From assembly GCF_002845745.1 (NCBI RefSeq), contig NZ_PIUM01000036.1, positions 1 through 64,000 on the forward strand: 64,000 nucleotides of DNA, given 5' to 3'. The DNA comes from Telmatospirillum siberiense. Its GTDB lineage: Bacteria > Pseudomonadota > Alphaproteobacteria > Rhodospirillales > Magnetospirillaceae. A program made the translations under genes and the position numbers. The notes below the pieces were generated by a model. That model had not been told where the DNA came from, did no database searches, and saw only the letters and a program-made list of their open reading frames with translations. Shown in pieces: positions 17,323 to 26,352 of this stretch (its first letter is position 1; every line of letters begins with the position of its first letter).

Positions 17323-17560
17323 TCACTTCTCCTTGAATCTTAACGAAAGTGGCGTTGACTATACGCAGGAGCATTTCTTCCAACCACCTTCAATCGGCGA
17401 TAACAAGACAATGTCGATTGTCTTGGAAATCCGAGCGGGGTAGGAACTGATCGCTTAACGGGAGTTCTTCGAAATGGTCCAGCGTCACCGCTAGCGCGGA
17501 AAAAGCCACTCTTCTTCGCGGCAGAAAATCCGCAGACTGGGACATTTTTTCGAGAACATC

Positions 17561-18098
17561 ATGCAAAGATTGATTGGAAAGACGTGCGTCGTCACCGGCG
17601 CCGCGCGCGGTATCGGTCGCGCGATCGCCACCCGTTTCCACCATGAGGGCGGCACCGTCATCCTGACCGACCGTGACGAAATCGCGGGGACTGCGGCCGC
17701 CGAGGAAATCGGGTGCCGCTTCGAGCGACTGGACGTTCGGATGGAAGCGGATTGGAGTCGACTGGCCCGGCGCGTTGCCGTGGTCGACGTCGTGGTCAAC
17801 AATGCGGGCGTGACCGGGCTTGAGCTGGGAAACGTCGCCCATGACCCCGAACATGCGAGCCTGGAGGCGTGGCGCGAGGTTCACGAGGTCAACCTCGATG
17901 GAACCTTTCTGGGCTGCCGCTACGCCATCGGCGCCATGAAGGATCGCGGCGCGGGATCGATCATCAACATTTCGTCACGTTCGGGGCTGGTCGGCATCCG
18001 CCGCCATTCTCGCGTCGGATGAGGCAACCTATATGACGGGGGCCGAGATCAATATCGACGGGGGACTGCTCGCCGGGTCAGCCGCGTCGCCCGGTTGA
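17561..18098 (+). pseudogene. SDR oxidoreductase, internally deleted and frameshifted
   Basis: The first part (17561-about 17995) encodes a normal SDR N-terminus: TGAARGIGRA cofactor motif, NNAG, and ISSRSGLVGI up to the catalytic Ser. At about 17996-18000 the frame shifts. The other frame from 18000 gives the SDR C-terminus (AAILASDEATYMTGAEINID, then a GG turn) and stops at 18098. The middle, including the catalytic YxxxK, is missing: about 80 residues. The stop in the first frame is at 18020-18022. A dead gene with a clean internal deletion. Confidence 0.85.
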
Positions 18099-18411
18099 GG
18101 AGGTGACCCGCGCTTCGGAGATGGCCAACGTCAGTTTCACGATTGCTTGATTTGCCTGCGGGAACGCGGATACGGGCCGTCGACCGAGGGTGCGGACGTC
18201 CTTAAAAAAAACGGCGATGGTTCGTAACGGCCGGCACGGATCCCTGAATGTCGTTGGTGGGCGCAAAACAGCGGCGATGGGCCGTAAAGGGAATGGCGGG
18301 TTTCGGAAACGGGATGGCGTTAACGGACATTGCGCCGAGCGGGGCTACGGCGAAGTCTGACCCAATCCTGCCCTTCCGGCCTAGCGGCTCCCCCGCATCC
18401 ACACCTGACCT
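18099..18411. other. Intergenic stretch with no recognised gene
   Basis: About 310 bp between the broken SDR gene and the NUDIX gene. Short open frames on both strands show no recognisable family. A run of eight A near 18205 and two copies of a GCGGCGATGG/ACGGCGATGG-like 10-mer (about 18212, 18272) are the only repeats I see. It is probably decayed sequence. Confidence 0.5.
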
Positions 18412-18954
18412 TCAAAAGCTGATGATCCCCTTAATTTGCAAAAATCCTAGAACTGCCAACGTTGTCGCGTCCTTAATACTTCCAGATTCAATCATCTCCT
18501 TGACTTCATCAAAGGTGAAGCTCTGACTGATGAGGTCGATCTCTTCTGGGTCAAGGTCCTGCTCGCCATGGGTCAATCCTTTGGCAAGAAAAATATTGAA
18601 TCCCTGATTCGAATAGCCATATGCCTGGAATAGATGCCCAACTTCCGTCATGCGTTCGGCGGTCAAACCTGTTTCTTCTTTAAGTTCAGCGCGAGCGAGA
18701 TCAACCGGTGTTATTTGTGGGACATTTTCCCAACTACCTTGTGGTAGTTCCCAGAAGCGGCCAGATACAGGATATCTGTATTGCTCGACGAGATGGATCC
18801 GATCTCCGTCTATTGGCGCGATAACCGCATAGTCTGGTTTCTCAACTATCGAATAGAGACCCACTGTTCCATTTTCGCGACGAATGTCGTCTTCCCGGAC
18901 ACGCATCCATCTGTTTTCGTAAACTATTCTCGTGGCCATTTTTTCAATCATCAT
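18412..18954 (-). CDS. NUDIX hydrolase
   Basis: A 180-residue protein. The Nudix region reads ELPQGSW, then a short insert, then ARAELKEETGL, so the metal-binding EExG core is kept while the first Arg of the box is Ala, a variant seen in an ADP-sugar-type subfamily. It would hydrolyse a nucleoside diphosphate linked to another moiety. Base composition is lower in GC than its neighbours, suggesting recent arrival. Three in-frame ATGs near the start (18954, 18951, 18939) leave the exact N-terminus open. Confidence 0.8.
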   Translation of the reverse strand: MMIEKMATRIVYENRWMRVREDDIRRENGTVGLYSIVEKPDYAVIAPIDGDRIHLVEQYRYPVSGRFWELPQGSWENVPQITPVDLARAELKEETGLTAERMTEVGHLFQAYGYSNQGFNIFLAKGLTHGEQDLDPEEIDLISQSFTFDEVKEMIESGSIKDATTLAVLGFLQIKGIISF

Positions 18955-19355
18955 TCAGGTTCCCGTTCTGAGGTATTTTCGCATCTGAAAGAGCCTGCCA
19001 AGCTTGTTTGGACAGGGAGCCATGCTGGATCAATTTGCTGCACGATTCTGGTGGAAGACGAAGATTGCACGCTTTGCTGCAAGAAACGCCAGTCTGTGGT
19101 GCCTGGGATGACGTTTGAGAAAGTGAAGCTGAACGGGAGGGGGCTATTTCCATGACCGCTCCTGGCGGCCCGGTGAAACTGGGGAAGGTCGGCTATCTGG
19201 AATCGGCCCCGGCCCGCTCAACGCCCGCCATGGGCGCGGAACCGGTCATGGACCTCACGCAAAACCGATGTCTCTTCCGGGCCGACCGCTCGCGCGGCCG
19301 ACGGCAGGCGGCCACGGGAGAGGTCCCGGACGCAGGAGGGCTTCACACTCGTCTA
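18955..19355. other. Intergenic stretch with no recognised gene
   Basis: About 400 bp. The part nearest the NUDIX gene (to about 19150) has the same lower GC; the rest is GC-rich. Open frames on either strand (for example 19152-19796 plus, 18944-19153 minus) have no recognisable family and overlap neighbours. Perhaps remains of transferred DNA. Confidence 0.45.
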
Positions 19356-20594
19356 TCACAGCGTGGAACTCCTTTGCCGAGGCCGATGGAACCCAGCCAG
19401 GATGTATCCGGCCACGATGGCCGCGGCGAAACCCGAAGCCGCGCCGACGCCCAGCGCCCAGCGCGGGCTGAATCTGTCGGCCACCCACCCGACGATCGGC
19501 GCACCGATCGGTGTCCCCCCGAGCGCCACGCCGACGCGCAGCGCCATCACGCGCCCGCGCATGGCGGGCGCGGTGGAAAGCTGCATCAGGCTGTTCGTTG
19601 TATTGGTGACGGTCAGCGCCGCCACGCCGATGATGACGAGCGCGCCGGCGAAGGCCCAATAGTTTGGGGCAAGCGCGGCCAGCGTGCAGCCAAGGCCGAA
19701 AATACCGGCACCCGACAACAACGATATAAACCGCGGCTTCTCCCGGCTGGCGGCGAAGAGGGCCCCCGCGATCGTTCCAATGGCCATGGTCGATGACAGG
19801 AGCCCAAAGCCGCGGGCGTCGGTGTGGAAGACGCCGACCGCCATGGTCGAGATGAAGATCGGGAAGTTCAGGCCGAACGTACCGATCAGGAACAGAATGA
19901 CCAGGATTGCCATGAGGTCCGCCCGCCCCCACACATAGCGCAGTCCTTCCGAGAAACTTCCCTTGGCGCGATGGGCCCTGGCATTCGGATGGAGCTCGGC
20001 GACGCGCAGGAAGGCGAGGGAGATCAGCACCGCCACGAAGGAGGCGCCATTGATTAGAAAGGCCCAGCCCGTGCCGACCGAGGCGATGATCAGCCCGGCC
20101 ACGGCGGGGCCGATCATCCTTCCGGCGTTGAACGAGGTGGAGTTGAGGGCAACCGCGTTCGGCAGATCCGCGTCGCCGACCAGTTCGCCCACGAAGGTCT
20201 GGCGCACCGGCGCGTCAAACGCCGCCGCGCAGCCGAACAGGAAGGCGAAGACGTAGACGTGCCAGAGCCGCACGACCCCGGTGACGGTGAGGACGCCCAG
20301 CAGCAGGGCGAGGGCGCCCATCGTCGCCTGGGTGGCGATCAGGAGTTTGCGCTGGTTGAAATGATCGGCGGCGAAGCCCGTCCACGGCAGCAGGAGGAAC
20401 TGCGGCCCGAACTGTAGCGCCATGACCACGCCGACGGCGGAGGCGTTGTGGTGGGTAAGCCCGGTGAGCACCAGCCAGTCCTGGGCGGTGCGCTGCACCC
20501 AGGTCCCGACGTTGGAAACGAAGGCTCCGGCGGCCCAGGTCCGATAGTTCAGGCTTTTCAGCGACCGGAAGATACCCGCTGCCGGAACGCTCAT
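19356..20594 (-). CDS. MFS transporter (MFS_3 / enterobactin-exporter-like)
   Basis: A 412-residue protein with about 12 membrane helices. The segment GFAADHFNQRKLL is the cytoplasmic loop 2-3 signature of drug/siderophore exporters of the major facilitator family, and NSTSFNAGRMIGPAVAG is typical of the MFS_3 group. ATG 20594 overlaps the stop of the upstream membrane-protein gene (ATGA); the longer open frame to 21026 is out of register with the genes there. Last gene of the marR-isochorismatase operon, so it may export that enzyme's substrate or product. Confidence 0.85.
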   Translation of the reverse strand: MSVPAAGIFRSLKSLNYRTWAAGAFVSNVGTWVQRTAQDWLVLTGLTHHNASAVGVVMALQFGPQFLLLPWTGFAADHFNQRKLLIATQATMGALALLLGVLTVTGVVRLWHVYVFAFLFGCAAAFDAPVRQTFVGELVGDADLPNAVALNSTSFNAGRMIGPAVAGLIIASVGTGWAFLINGASFVAVLISLAFLRVAELHPNARAHRAKGSFSEGLRYVWGRADLMAILVILFLIGTFGLNFPIFISTMAVGVFHTDARGFGLLSSTMAIGTIAGALFAASREKPRFISLLSGAGIFGLGCTLAALAPNYWAFAGALVIIGVAALTVTNTTNSLMQLSTAPAMRGRVMALRVGVALGGTPIGAPIVGWVADRFSPRWALGVGAASGFAAAIVAGYILAGFHRPRQRSSTL

Positions 20595-20920
20595 GAACGT
20601 TCCGGCGCGTTGCCGCCGTTGAAACGGCCGAAGTGGCGCGCGGAAAAGACTCCGATCAGGAGAACTCCCAGTCCGAGCGCGACGACGTCGCGCGTGTTCC
20701 TCAATCCGAAATCGCCGATCCGGCAGACGAGGATGTAGCCGACGACGAGATTGAAGAAACCCCACAGCAGATTGATGGTCGAAGACGACAATCCTTCTCC
20801 CGGCGGTTTGGCGAAGGGAGTCTGGAACGGCCGTCCCATCGCGCCGCTGACGAAATGAGGGACGGCGTTGGCGAGCAAGCCGCCGCCGAAAAAATAGGAC
20901 AGGAGATGAAGCCACGACAT
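20591..20920 (-). CDS. Small integral membrane protein of unknown function
   Basis: A 109-residue protein with three or four hydrophobic helices (about 3-22, 48-68, 76-95). I do not recognise a named family. It starts at ATG 20920, two bases from the end of the isochorismatase gene, and overlaps the MFS start, so it belongs to this operon and may work with the transporter. Confidence 0.7.
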   Translation of the reverse strand: MSWLHLLSYFFGGGLLANAVPHFVSGAMGRPFQTPFAKPPGEGLSSSTINLLWGFFNLVVGYILVCRIGDFGLRNTRDVVALGLGVLLIGVFSARHFGRFNGGNAPERS

Positions 20921-20922
20921 GG

Positions 20923-21489
20923 TCAGGCGCTCCTCGTTTCGAGCAAGCCGATGATCTCCCGGGTCGTGCCGGTTTCGCCCAGCCTCGGGAAGACGTTGGC
21001 GATGCTGTAATCGTGCGCGATGGCACGGGCGTCGGTCATGGCGTCGACGGCGAGGGTGACGTTGAACCCCTGCTCGTAGGCCTGGCGCGCGGTCGCTTCG
21101 ACGCCGGTCCCGGTGGCGACGCCGGCGACGACGACCTGGGTGACGCCCAGGGCTTTCAACCGGTCTTCGAGGCCGGTGCGGGCGAACGCGCCCCATGTCC
21201 GTTTGGTCACCGGGATATCGCTCGGCTGCTGGTCGAGTTCGGGAAGGACGTCGGTCCATCCCTCCGGGTACGGGCCGGTTTGTTGTGGCGGACGTTCGGT
21301 CCGTCCCGGCGCGCGGCCGGCGACGTTGACGAGAACGACGGGCAATTGCCGCTCCCGGAAGGCCGCGAGCAGCGCGCGGGTCCGCTCCACCACCTCCCCC
21401 AGGGGATGGATGAAGGGGGAACCGACGATGCCTTTCTGCAGATCGACGACGATGAGGGCGGTATTCGGGTCGAGGGTGGTCAGCGCCAT
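20923..21489 (-). CDS. Isochorismatase-fold hydrolase lacking the catalytic Cys
   Basis: A 188-residue protein. The Asp (D16, VVDLQKG) and Lys (K96, VTKRTWG) of the usual Asp-Lys-Cys triad are present, but the Cys position in GVATGTGVEATA is Gly129. Loss of the Cys with Gly in its place is the isochorismatase/PhzD condition, so it likely hydrolyses a vinyl ether and not an amide, or does another reaction. ATG 21489 follows AAGGTAA; the longer frame to 21678 runs into marR. Confidence 0.8.
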   Translation of the reverse strand: MALTTLDPNTALIVVDLQKGIVGSPFIHPLGEVVERTRALLAAFRERQLPVVLVNVAGRAPGRTERPPQQTGPYPEGWTDVLPELDQQPSDIPVTKRTWGAFARTGLEDRLKALGVTQVVVAGVATGTGVEATARQAYEQGFNVTLAVDAMTDARAIAHDYSIANVFPRLGETGTTREIIGLLETRSA

Positions 21490-21548
21490 GGGATTACCTT
21501 TGCAAATGTAGACGGGCCGGGCCCCGGCGTCGGCCCGCGGGAAGACGG

Positions 21549-22001
21549 TCAGTCGTCGATGAGTCGTTTGAGCAACTCGACGGCATCCACAAGCTTGTCC
21601 AGTTCTTCCGGCGAGAGCCGCGCCTCCAGGGTGCGGAGCAGCCAATCCTGCCGTGCCGCGCGACCCTCCCGGACCCATTCGCGGCAGGCATCCGTAAGCG
21701 AGAGGATGGTCTGCCTTCCATCCGTTGGGTCCGCCGCGCCGCTCACCAGGCCGGCGGCCTGCAACGCGGTGATGACGGAGCCCATGGATTGCGGACGCAT
21801 CCCCTCTGCCCGGGCGAGGTTGGACGCCGTCGCCGGACCGTCCTTTTCCAGGCGGAGAAGCACGGACACCTGCGAGGGCGTCAGATCCTTGGAACTCGCC
21901 TGCTCGCGCAGTCGGCGCTTCAGCTTACCAACCAAGGCCCGGAGTTCCGCCGCCAAGGCGGAGGAGCGAACGGTCTGCGGATTGTCTGCCTGATCCATCA
22001 T
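21549..22001 (-). CDS. MarR family transcriptional regulator
   Basis: A protein of about 150 residues with the MarR winged helix (TPSQVSVLLRLEKDGPATAS, then MRPQSMGSVITALQAAGLV and a DPTDGRQT wing). Upstream and reading the same way as the isochorismatase, membrane and MFS genes, it should control them. The start is ATG 22001 or the adjacent ATG 21998; a GGTGAG motif lies just before. The frame continues upstream to 22160 without support. Confidence 0.82.
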   Translation of the reverse strand: MMDQADNPQTVRSSALAAELRALVGKLKRRLREQASSKDLTPSQVSVLLRLEKDGPATASNLARAEGMRPQSMGSVITALQAAGLVSGAADPTDGRQTILSLTDACREWVREGRAARQDWLLRTLEARLSPEELDKLVDAVELLKRLIDD

Positions 22002-22038
22002 GCTCACCATATGACAGATATGAAGCCTATATGTAAAG

Positions 22039-22057
22039 GTAAACTTATCAGTTTTAC
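22039..22057. promoter_or_regulatory. Possible MarR operator
   Basis: GTAAAC (22039-22044) and GTTTTAC (22051-22057) make an imperfect dyad in an AT-rich stretch about 40 bp upstream of the marR start, next to repeated ATATG steps. Position suits an autoregulatory site; the dyad is imperfect. Confidence 0.35.
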
Positions 22058-22448
22058 TTATTATGTGGCGATGCATGGCCACTGCCATCACCCCGCATGT
22101 TTGGTTTTGGCGCCTGCTTGCCGATATCCAGACGCCGCCCGTCCCCAGACATGGTTGCAATGGCGGGGCGTTCCTCCCGCCGCTTCCGGATATCGGTGCG
22201 TTGAATCATTTGGATGATGCAGTCTACTTGTGCGGCAGACTGCTGCCAGACTTTCCAACAGTAAGCGATCTGACTATTCTTCTTGCGCTGGTTGTGGGTG
22301 CGCCCTGTGATTCGACGCCGTCGTCATGGTGCCCATCAAATCCCGGAACGACGTGAATCGATATCTCCGGATGAAGTAAAAGTAGTCAGAGGCGATTGCT
22401 GATACCAAATGTGAAGTTGTGTTCCTGCGCTGATCGAGGGGGATGGGA
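22058..22448. other. Intergenic region between marR and the chemoreceptor
   Basis: About 390 bp. It must hold the promoters of the divergent marR and chemoreceptor genes. A 97-residue open frame on the plus strand (22063-22356) has no ribosome site and no recognisable family, so I do not call it. No repeat or RNA gene is visible. Confidence 0.5.
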
Positions 22449-24152
22449 ATGACTTACTGGTTTTCTCGGCTTTCAATCATTGGTAAAATATCTATCCCGG
22501 GTTTTTTGCTTTTGCTGTCTTTTATTTCTATCGTGGCTTATGCGGCTCAGGCGATTTCGACGGAAAACGAAATCACCCAGATGATCGCGAAGCGCGTAGC
22601 GCCGACAATCGCGGCAAGTATCGGCATTCGCGCCGACATTCGTTCCGCTTCGCTTTCCAGCTACAAATATACGATGGAACGGGATCCTGAGCGGGTGCAG
22701 AGCCAGGCGAAGGCTTTCGACGAGGCCATGGTGGCGATTCGCGCCGACATCAAGGATTGGGAAGTCCACACCATTCAGCCGGACGGCGCGGTCCGGGCAA
22801 GAAAGTTCAATGGAATTCTCGACCAATATGAACAGTTGGTCCGCAGGATGTTCGAACTTGCCCGGACGGGAGAAGCCGTGCGTTCTCCCGATGAGGACCG
22901 GCGTGTTCGCAATGCCATCGGTGCCGCGCGTCTGTCGCTTGAACAGGAAACGGCCCTTCTTGTGGATGATGCGGTCGAGACTTTGAGGAAATCTTCGGAT
23001 TCGTCGGAAGAAACCTATGCTCGGGTGCTATGGCAGCTCCTTGTCGGTGCCTCGGTGGGTGTGGCGGCGGTCGGCGGGCTCGTCGCGTGGATCATGATCG
23101 CCCAGATATCGAGACCTCTGGCCCGGATGACGGGATTGCTGCAACGCCTTTCCCATGGCGATCTCAGTGTGAGTATCGATGAGGCGGGGCGTCATGACGA
23201 GATCGGCGTGCTGGCGGGAACCCTCTCTGTTTTTAAGCAGACCGCGATTGACCGGGTCGCCCTGGAAAAAGACGCGGAGGCCGCGCGAGCGTTACGTGAC
23301 AAGAGGGTGCTGGCGCTTGAAGCCCTGTTGCAGGACTTCGAGACGAAGATCGGCTCCATGACCAATATGATCGCCGCCGCCGCCCAGGAATTGGATGCGA
23401 CGGCGGGTTCGATGGCCAATACGGCGAAGCAGGCTGGCTTGCAGGTGAAAACGGTTTCCTCGGCAACCCAATCCGCTCACGAAAACGTACAGGTCGTCGC
23501 GGCCGGGGCGGAGGAGCTCAGCGCCTCGATCCGTGAAATCAGCAGGCAGGTCGCGCGATCCTCGGCCGTTGCCGAAAAGGCGGTCAACGATACGCAGCGG
23601 ACCGACGCGATCGTTCAGACCTTGGCCGATCGGGCACGAACGATCGGCGAAGTGGTCAAACTGATCACGGATATCGCGGGACAAACCAATTTGCTCGCGC
23701 TCAATGCGACGATCGAGGCGGCACGGGCTGGAGATGCCGGCAAGGGCTTTGCCGTTGTCGCATCGGAAGTCAAAGCCCTTGCCAATCAGACCAGCCGGGC
23801 GACGGACGAGATCGGAGAGCAGATCACGCAAATCCAGGATGCCACGAGTGAGGCGGTCGAAGCCATCAGCGGCATCGCCGGAGTCATCGGGGAGGTCAGC
23901 GTGATCGCGAAGAGTATCGCCTCGGCTATCGAACAGCAGGAAACGGCAACCGCCGAAATTGCCCAGAGCGTGCAGGCCACGGCGGGAGCGACTCGGGACG
24001 TGTCGGCGAACATCGGCGGTGTCAGCGACGCCGCCGATGAAACCGGTGCGGCGGCGGGGGAGGTTCTCACCGCTTCGGGAATGCTCGCCGTTCAAGCCGA
24101 ATCGCTTTCGAGCGAAGTTGAAAGCTTCATCTCCGCGGTAAAAGCCGCATAG
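22449..24152 (+). CDS. Methyl-accepting chemotaxis protein
   Basis: A 567-residue chemoreceptor: helix about 12-33, a helical periplasmic ligand domain (about 34-190), helix about 193-216, HAMP (to about 270) and the cytoplasmic coiled coil with the conserved tip [20 protein letters not shown] followed by [17 protein letters not shown]. It signals to CheA/CheW; no che genes are in the window. I prefer ATG 22449, six bases after GAGGGGG, over ATG 22443, which abuts it. No C-terminal CheR pentapeptide is visible. Confidence 0.9.
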   Translation: MTYWFSRLSIIGKISIPGFLLLLSFISIVAYAAQAISTENEITQMIAKRVAPTIAASIGIRADIRSASLSSYKYTMERDPERVQSQAKAFDEAMVAIRADIKDWEVHTIQPDGAVRARKFNGILDQYEQLVRRMFELARTGEAVRSPDEDRRVRNAIGAARLSLEQETALLVDDAVETLRKSSDSSEETYARVLWQLLVGASVGVAAVGGLVAWIMIAQISRPLARMTGLLQRLSHGDLSVSIDEAGRHDEIGVLAGTLSVFKQTAIDRVALEKDAEAARALRDKRVLALEALLQDFETKIGSMTNMIAAAAQELDATAGSMANTAKQAGLQVKTVSSATQSAHENVQVVAAGAEELSASIREISRQVARSSAVAEKAVNDTQRTDAIVQTLADRARTIGEVVKLITDIAGQTNLLALNATIEAARAGDAGKGFAVVASEVKALANQTSRATDEIGEQITQIQDATSEAVEAISGIAGVIGEVSVIAKSIASAIEQQETATAEIAQSVQATAGATRDVSANIGGVSDAADETGAAAGEVLTASGMLAVQAESLSSEVESFISAVKAA

Positions 24153-24154
24153 CC

Positions 24155-24223
24155 CTAAACGGCCTGAAGTTTTTCCATGACGTCTTTCAGCCTTTGGACG
24201 GCAGGCTCGATTTCCTGATCGTC
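24155..24223 (-). pseudogene. C-terminal fragment of a MocR-like regulator
   Basis: On the minus strand the last 22 codons read DDQEIEPAVQRLKDVMEKL and a short tail before a stop at 24155-24157. The intact MocR gene at 26353-27840 has AEIDLAVRRLTDVMKTL at the same place: E-I-x-x-A-V-x-R-L-x-D-V-M-x-x-L is shared. Upstream of it the rest of the gene is absent and the protease genes begin. A short remnant of a paralogue is the simplest reading; the similarity is over few residues. Confidence 0.5.
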
Positions 24224-24399
24224 CGCTTCGCCGCCGGCGCTGCGCCATGGGAGTTGGCGTCCGACGGCATGCCTCGGTAATCGGCCGTGGATGCCTTGCC
24301 GTTGGTTTTTTCCCGCCCATCGCGACATCCGGCGCTTGACCGCATAAATGGTGTATGTAAATATACAAACACCATTATTTATCTGATAGATGGTATCTG

Positions 24400-25335
24400 A
24401 TGATCAAGAATATCTTTAAAACAGTCTACACCGACAAACACCTGTATGGACGGAGCAGGAAGCCGGAAGCCAGTGATATTGCGCAAGGCAAGTTGGGCGA
24501 TTGCTATTTCCTCGCTCCGCTCGGATCATTGGCGGCGCAACAGCCGGATAAGATCCAGGACGCCATCAAGTACGATGCCCAGACGCAGACATTCGCGGTT
24601 ACCCTTTATGGGTATGGACCCAACAACCAAGCCGTGCCGATCAAGGTCGTAGTCGATCAGGCGGACTTGCGGGGCGACCGGGCCATTGGTGTCGATGGCA
24701 CCCAGAGCCACGGCGGGGATCTGCCTCTATGGCCCGAGGTGATGGAATGCGCCTATGCCAAGTTCAGCGCGGGGGTCGGGTCCAAGGAAACCATCGACCA
24801 GGAATTGCGCGATATCGGCAATGGTGGCGACCCTTGTAGCGTGTTTTACGTGCTGACCGGAAAGGACGGGCAGGCGTTTTCCGCAGACCAGTTGCGAGAC
24901 AAGCAAAAGGCTTTCTCCGAACTGCACGATGCCCTCCAGGCACACCGGCCGGTCGTCCTCAATACCAATGGCATGAAGGACAACGCCCGCGACGGGCTGG
25001 TCAAAGGGGAATGGAGTGAAACCCGTCGCAGCGGACACGCCTATATGGTGGAGGCCGTCGCGTTGGACAGGCGCGGCAATGTGATGGTGACGGTCCGCAA
25101 TCCATGGGGCACAAATGCGGATGCCGCGCAGGGGGTCGACACGAATGCGCCCACGGTCCAGGTCAAACTCAACCAGATCGTCGAAAACGGCCATCTGAAC
25201 AATATCGAAATTGGTCCTCTCCCTGCGCCCCGACCGGCGATGGTCGCCGCTTCCAACGCGTGGGCGGGCATCCCGGCGATGGCTGCCGCGGACCCGGCGC
25301 CGGAGGACGACGTCCCCGCCTTCTCCATGGGCTGA
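24400..25335 (+). CDS. Calpain-like (family C2) cysteine protease
   Basis: A 311-residue protein whose first 250 residues match the calpain core. Q29 (oxyanion hole) and C35 lie in QGKLGDCYFLA, six residues apart as in papain-fold enzymes. H213 is in GHAYMVEAV and N234 in VRNPWG, completing the Cys-His-Asn triad, and LWPEVMECAYAKF is the calpain WP segment. There is no signal peptide, calcium-binding EF-hand or C2 domain. The last 50 residues are Ala/Pro-rich and disordered-looking. It lies directly before an M91-like metallopeptidase gene. Bacterial calpain-like proteins are uncommon and their roles little known; an exported effector or regulated intracellular protease are both possible. Confidence 0.85.
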   Translation: MIKNIFKTVYTDKHLYGRSRKPEASDIAQGKLGDCYFLAPLGSLAAQQPDKIQDAIKYDAQTQTFAVTLYGYGPNNQAVPIKVVVDQADLRGDRAIGVDGTQSHGGDLPLWPEVMECAYAKFSAGVGSKETIDQELRDIGNGGDPCSVFYVLTGKDGQAFSADQLRDKQKAFSELHDALQAHRPVVLNTNGMKDNARDGLVKGEWSETRRSGHAYMVEAVALDRRGNVMVTVRNPWGTNADAAQGVDTNAPTVQVKLNQIVENGHLNNIEIGPLPAPRPAMVAASNAWAGIPAMAAADPAPEDDVPAFSMG

Positions 25336-25548
25336 AGGCTCGGTCGGCAAGGACGCCGTTCCTCCGCACGCAGAGCGGGATATCGTGGGTAGTGGCGATT
25401 GCCGTTGTCGATCGGATTGGCGTTGCGCCGCGGCGGTTGCCCCCTGCCCTGACGCGAGTTCTGTTTTTCAGGCGCCCCATGTACCCTTTCCGGTATACGG
25501 GCGTACGTCCGGCAGAAGACGTGGCCGGCTGACGGGAAAGGAGGGGGG

Positions 25549-26346
25549 ATGGCCCATACGGCGAAGGATTTCGTGGTCGAAGGCGGCGATCGCGATGATG
25601 TCGACAGGCTCAACCAGGCCTTGGCCTATCTCGACCAGAGCCCGACCGCCAATGCGGTGATGCAGCGTCTGATCGCCACCAAGACGACCATCAAGATCAA
25701 CCATGAGGACGACGACAGCTACCAATCCGATAGCAATACGATCAACTGGGATCCGCGCTCCGGCCTGATCGCCATCGATCCTGTGGATAATGCGGGTTCC
25801 ATCGGCGTCGGCTCGGCAGCGCTGGGTCTCGCCCATGAGGCGGTTCACGCGACCGATGAGCATTTTGCCGATGAGCAGGCCTGCGACATCGATTACGACT
25901 TTGTGGCCGAACGCCAGGCGGTCGAGGTCGAGGATAAAATCGCCCAGGAACTGGGCGAGCCCCAACGCTACAACCACGGCGGCGAGACCGTTTGGGTGAA
26001 CAACGCGACGGAGCACACGGCCACCGACAACAACGGAGGAATCAACTGGGTCGAGCGCAATCCCGACGGCGCGACCGAAGTCGTTGGCGTTTTTAAACCG
26101 GGAAGCTATCCCGGCAGCGCCCCCATGCCCGAAATTCCCCCTCCACCACCGCCCGCAGACGTGCCGACGGCCCCTGCGGCACCGGCAGGGAACTCTGCGT
26201 CCCCTCAGTTTCAGGCAACGGCGACAACGCCGGAAAGCCCGTCCACCCTGGTCGCCGAGAAACTGCTGCAAGCCCGTGCCTCGGCGCGGACGTGTCTGCG
26301 GGAACTGGAACAGCAGGCCGACCTCGTCCCCGGCTTGGCGAGGTGA
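25549..26346 (+). CDS. M91-like zinc metallopeptidase (NleD/effector type)
   Basis: A 265-residue protein. The NTINWDPRSGL strand (about residues 63-73) followed by LAHEAVH with HExxH at 96-100 is the arrangement of peptidase family M91, whose known members include the type III effector NleD. A downstream Glu/Asp-rich helix (about 116-131, with E121 or E126) could give the third zinc ligand. Residues about 195-235 are Pro/Ala-rich, then a helical tail. ATG 25549 follows a very strong AAAGGAGGGGGG site. It lies 214 bp after the calpain-like gene in the same direction. No secretion signal is visible. Confidence 0.75.
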   Translation: MAHTAKDFVVEGGDRDDVDRLNQALAYLDQSPTANAVMQRLIATKTTIKINHEDDDSYQSDSNTINWDPRSGLIAIDPVDNAGSIGVGSAALGLAHEAVHATDEHFADEQACDIDYDFVAERQAVEVEDKIAQELGEPQRYNHGGETVWVNNATEHTATDNNGGINWVERNPDGATEVVGVFKPGSYPGSAPMPEIPPPPPPADVPTAPAAPAGNSASPQFQATATTPESPSTLVAEKLLQARASARTCLRELEQQADLVPGLAR

Positions 26347-26352
26347 GGCCCG

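Noticed and set aside
22063..22356. A 97-residue open frame between marR and the chemoreceptor
   Set aside because: No ribosome site, no recognisable family, and it overlaps the marR promoter region.
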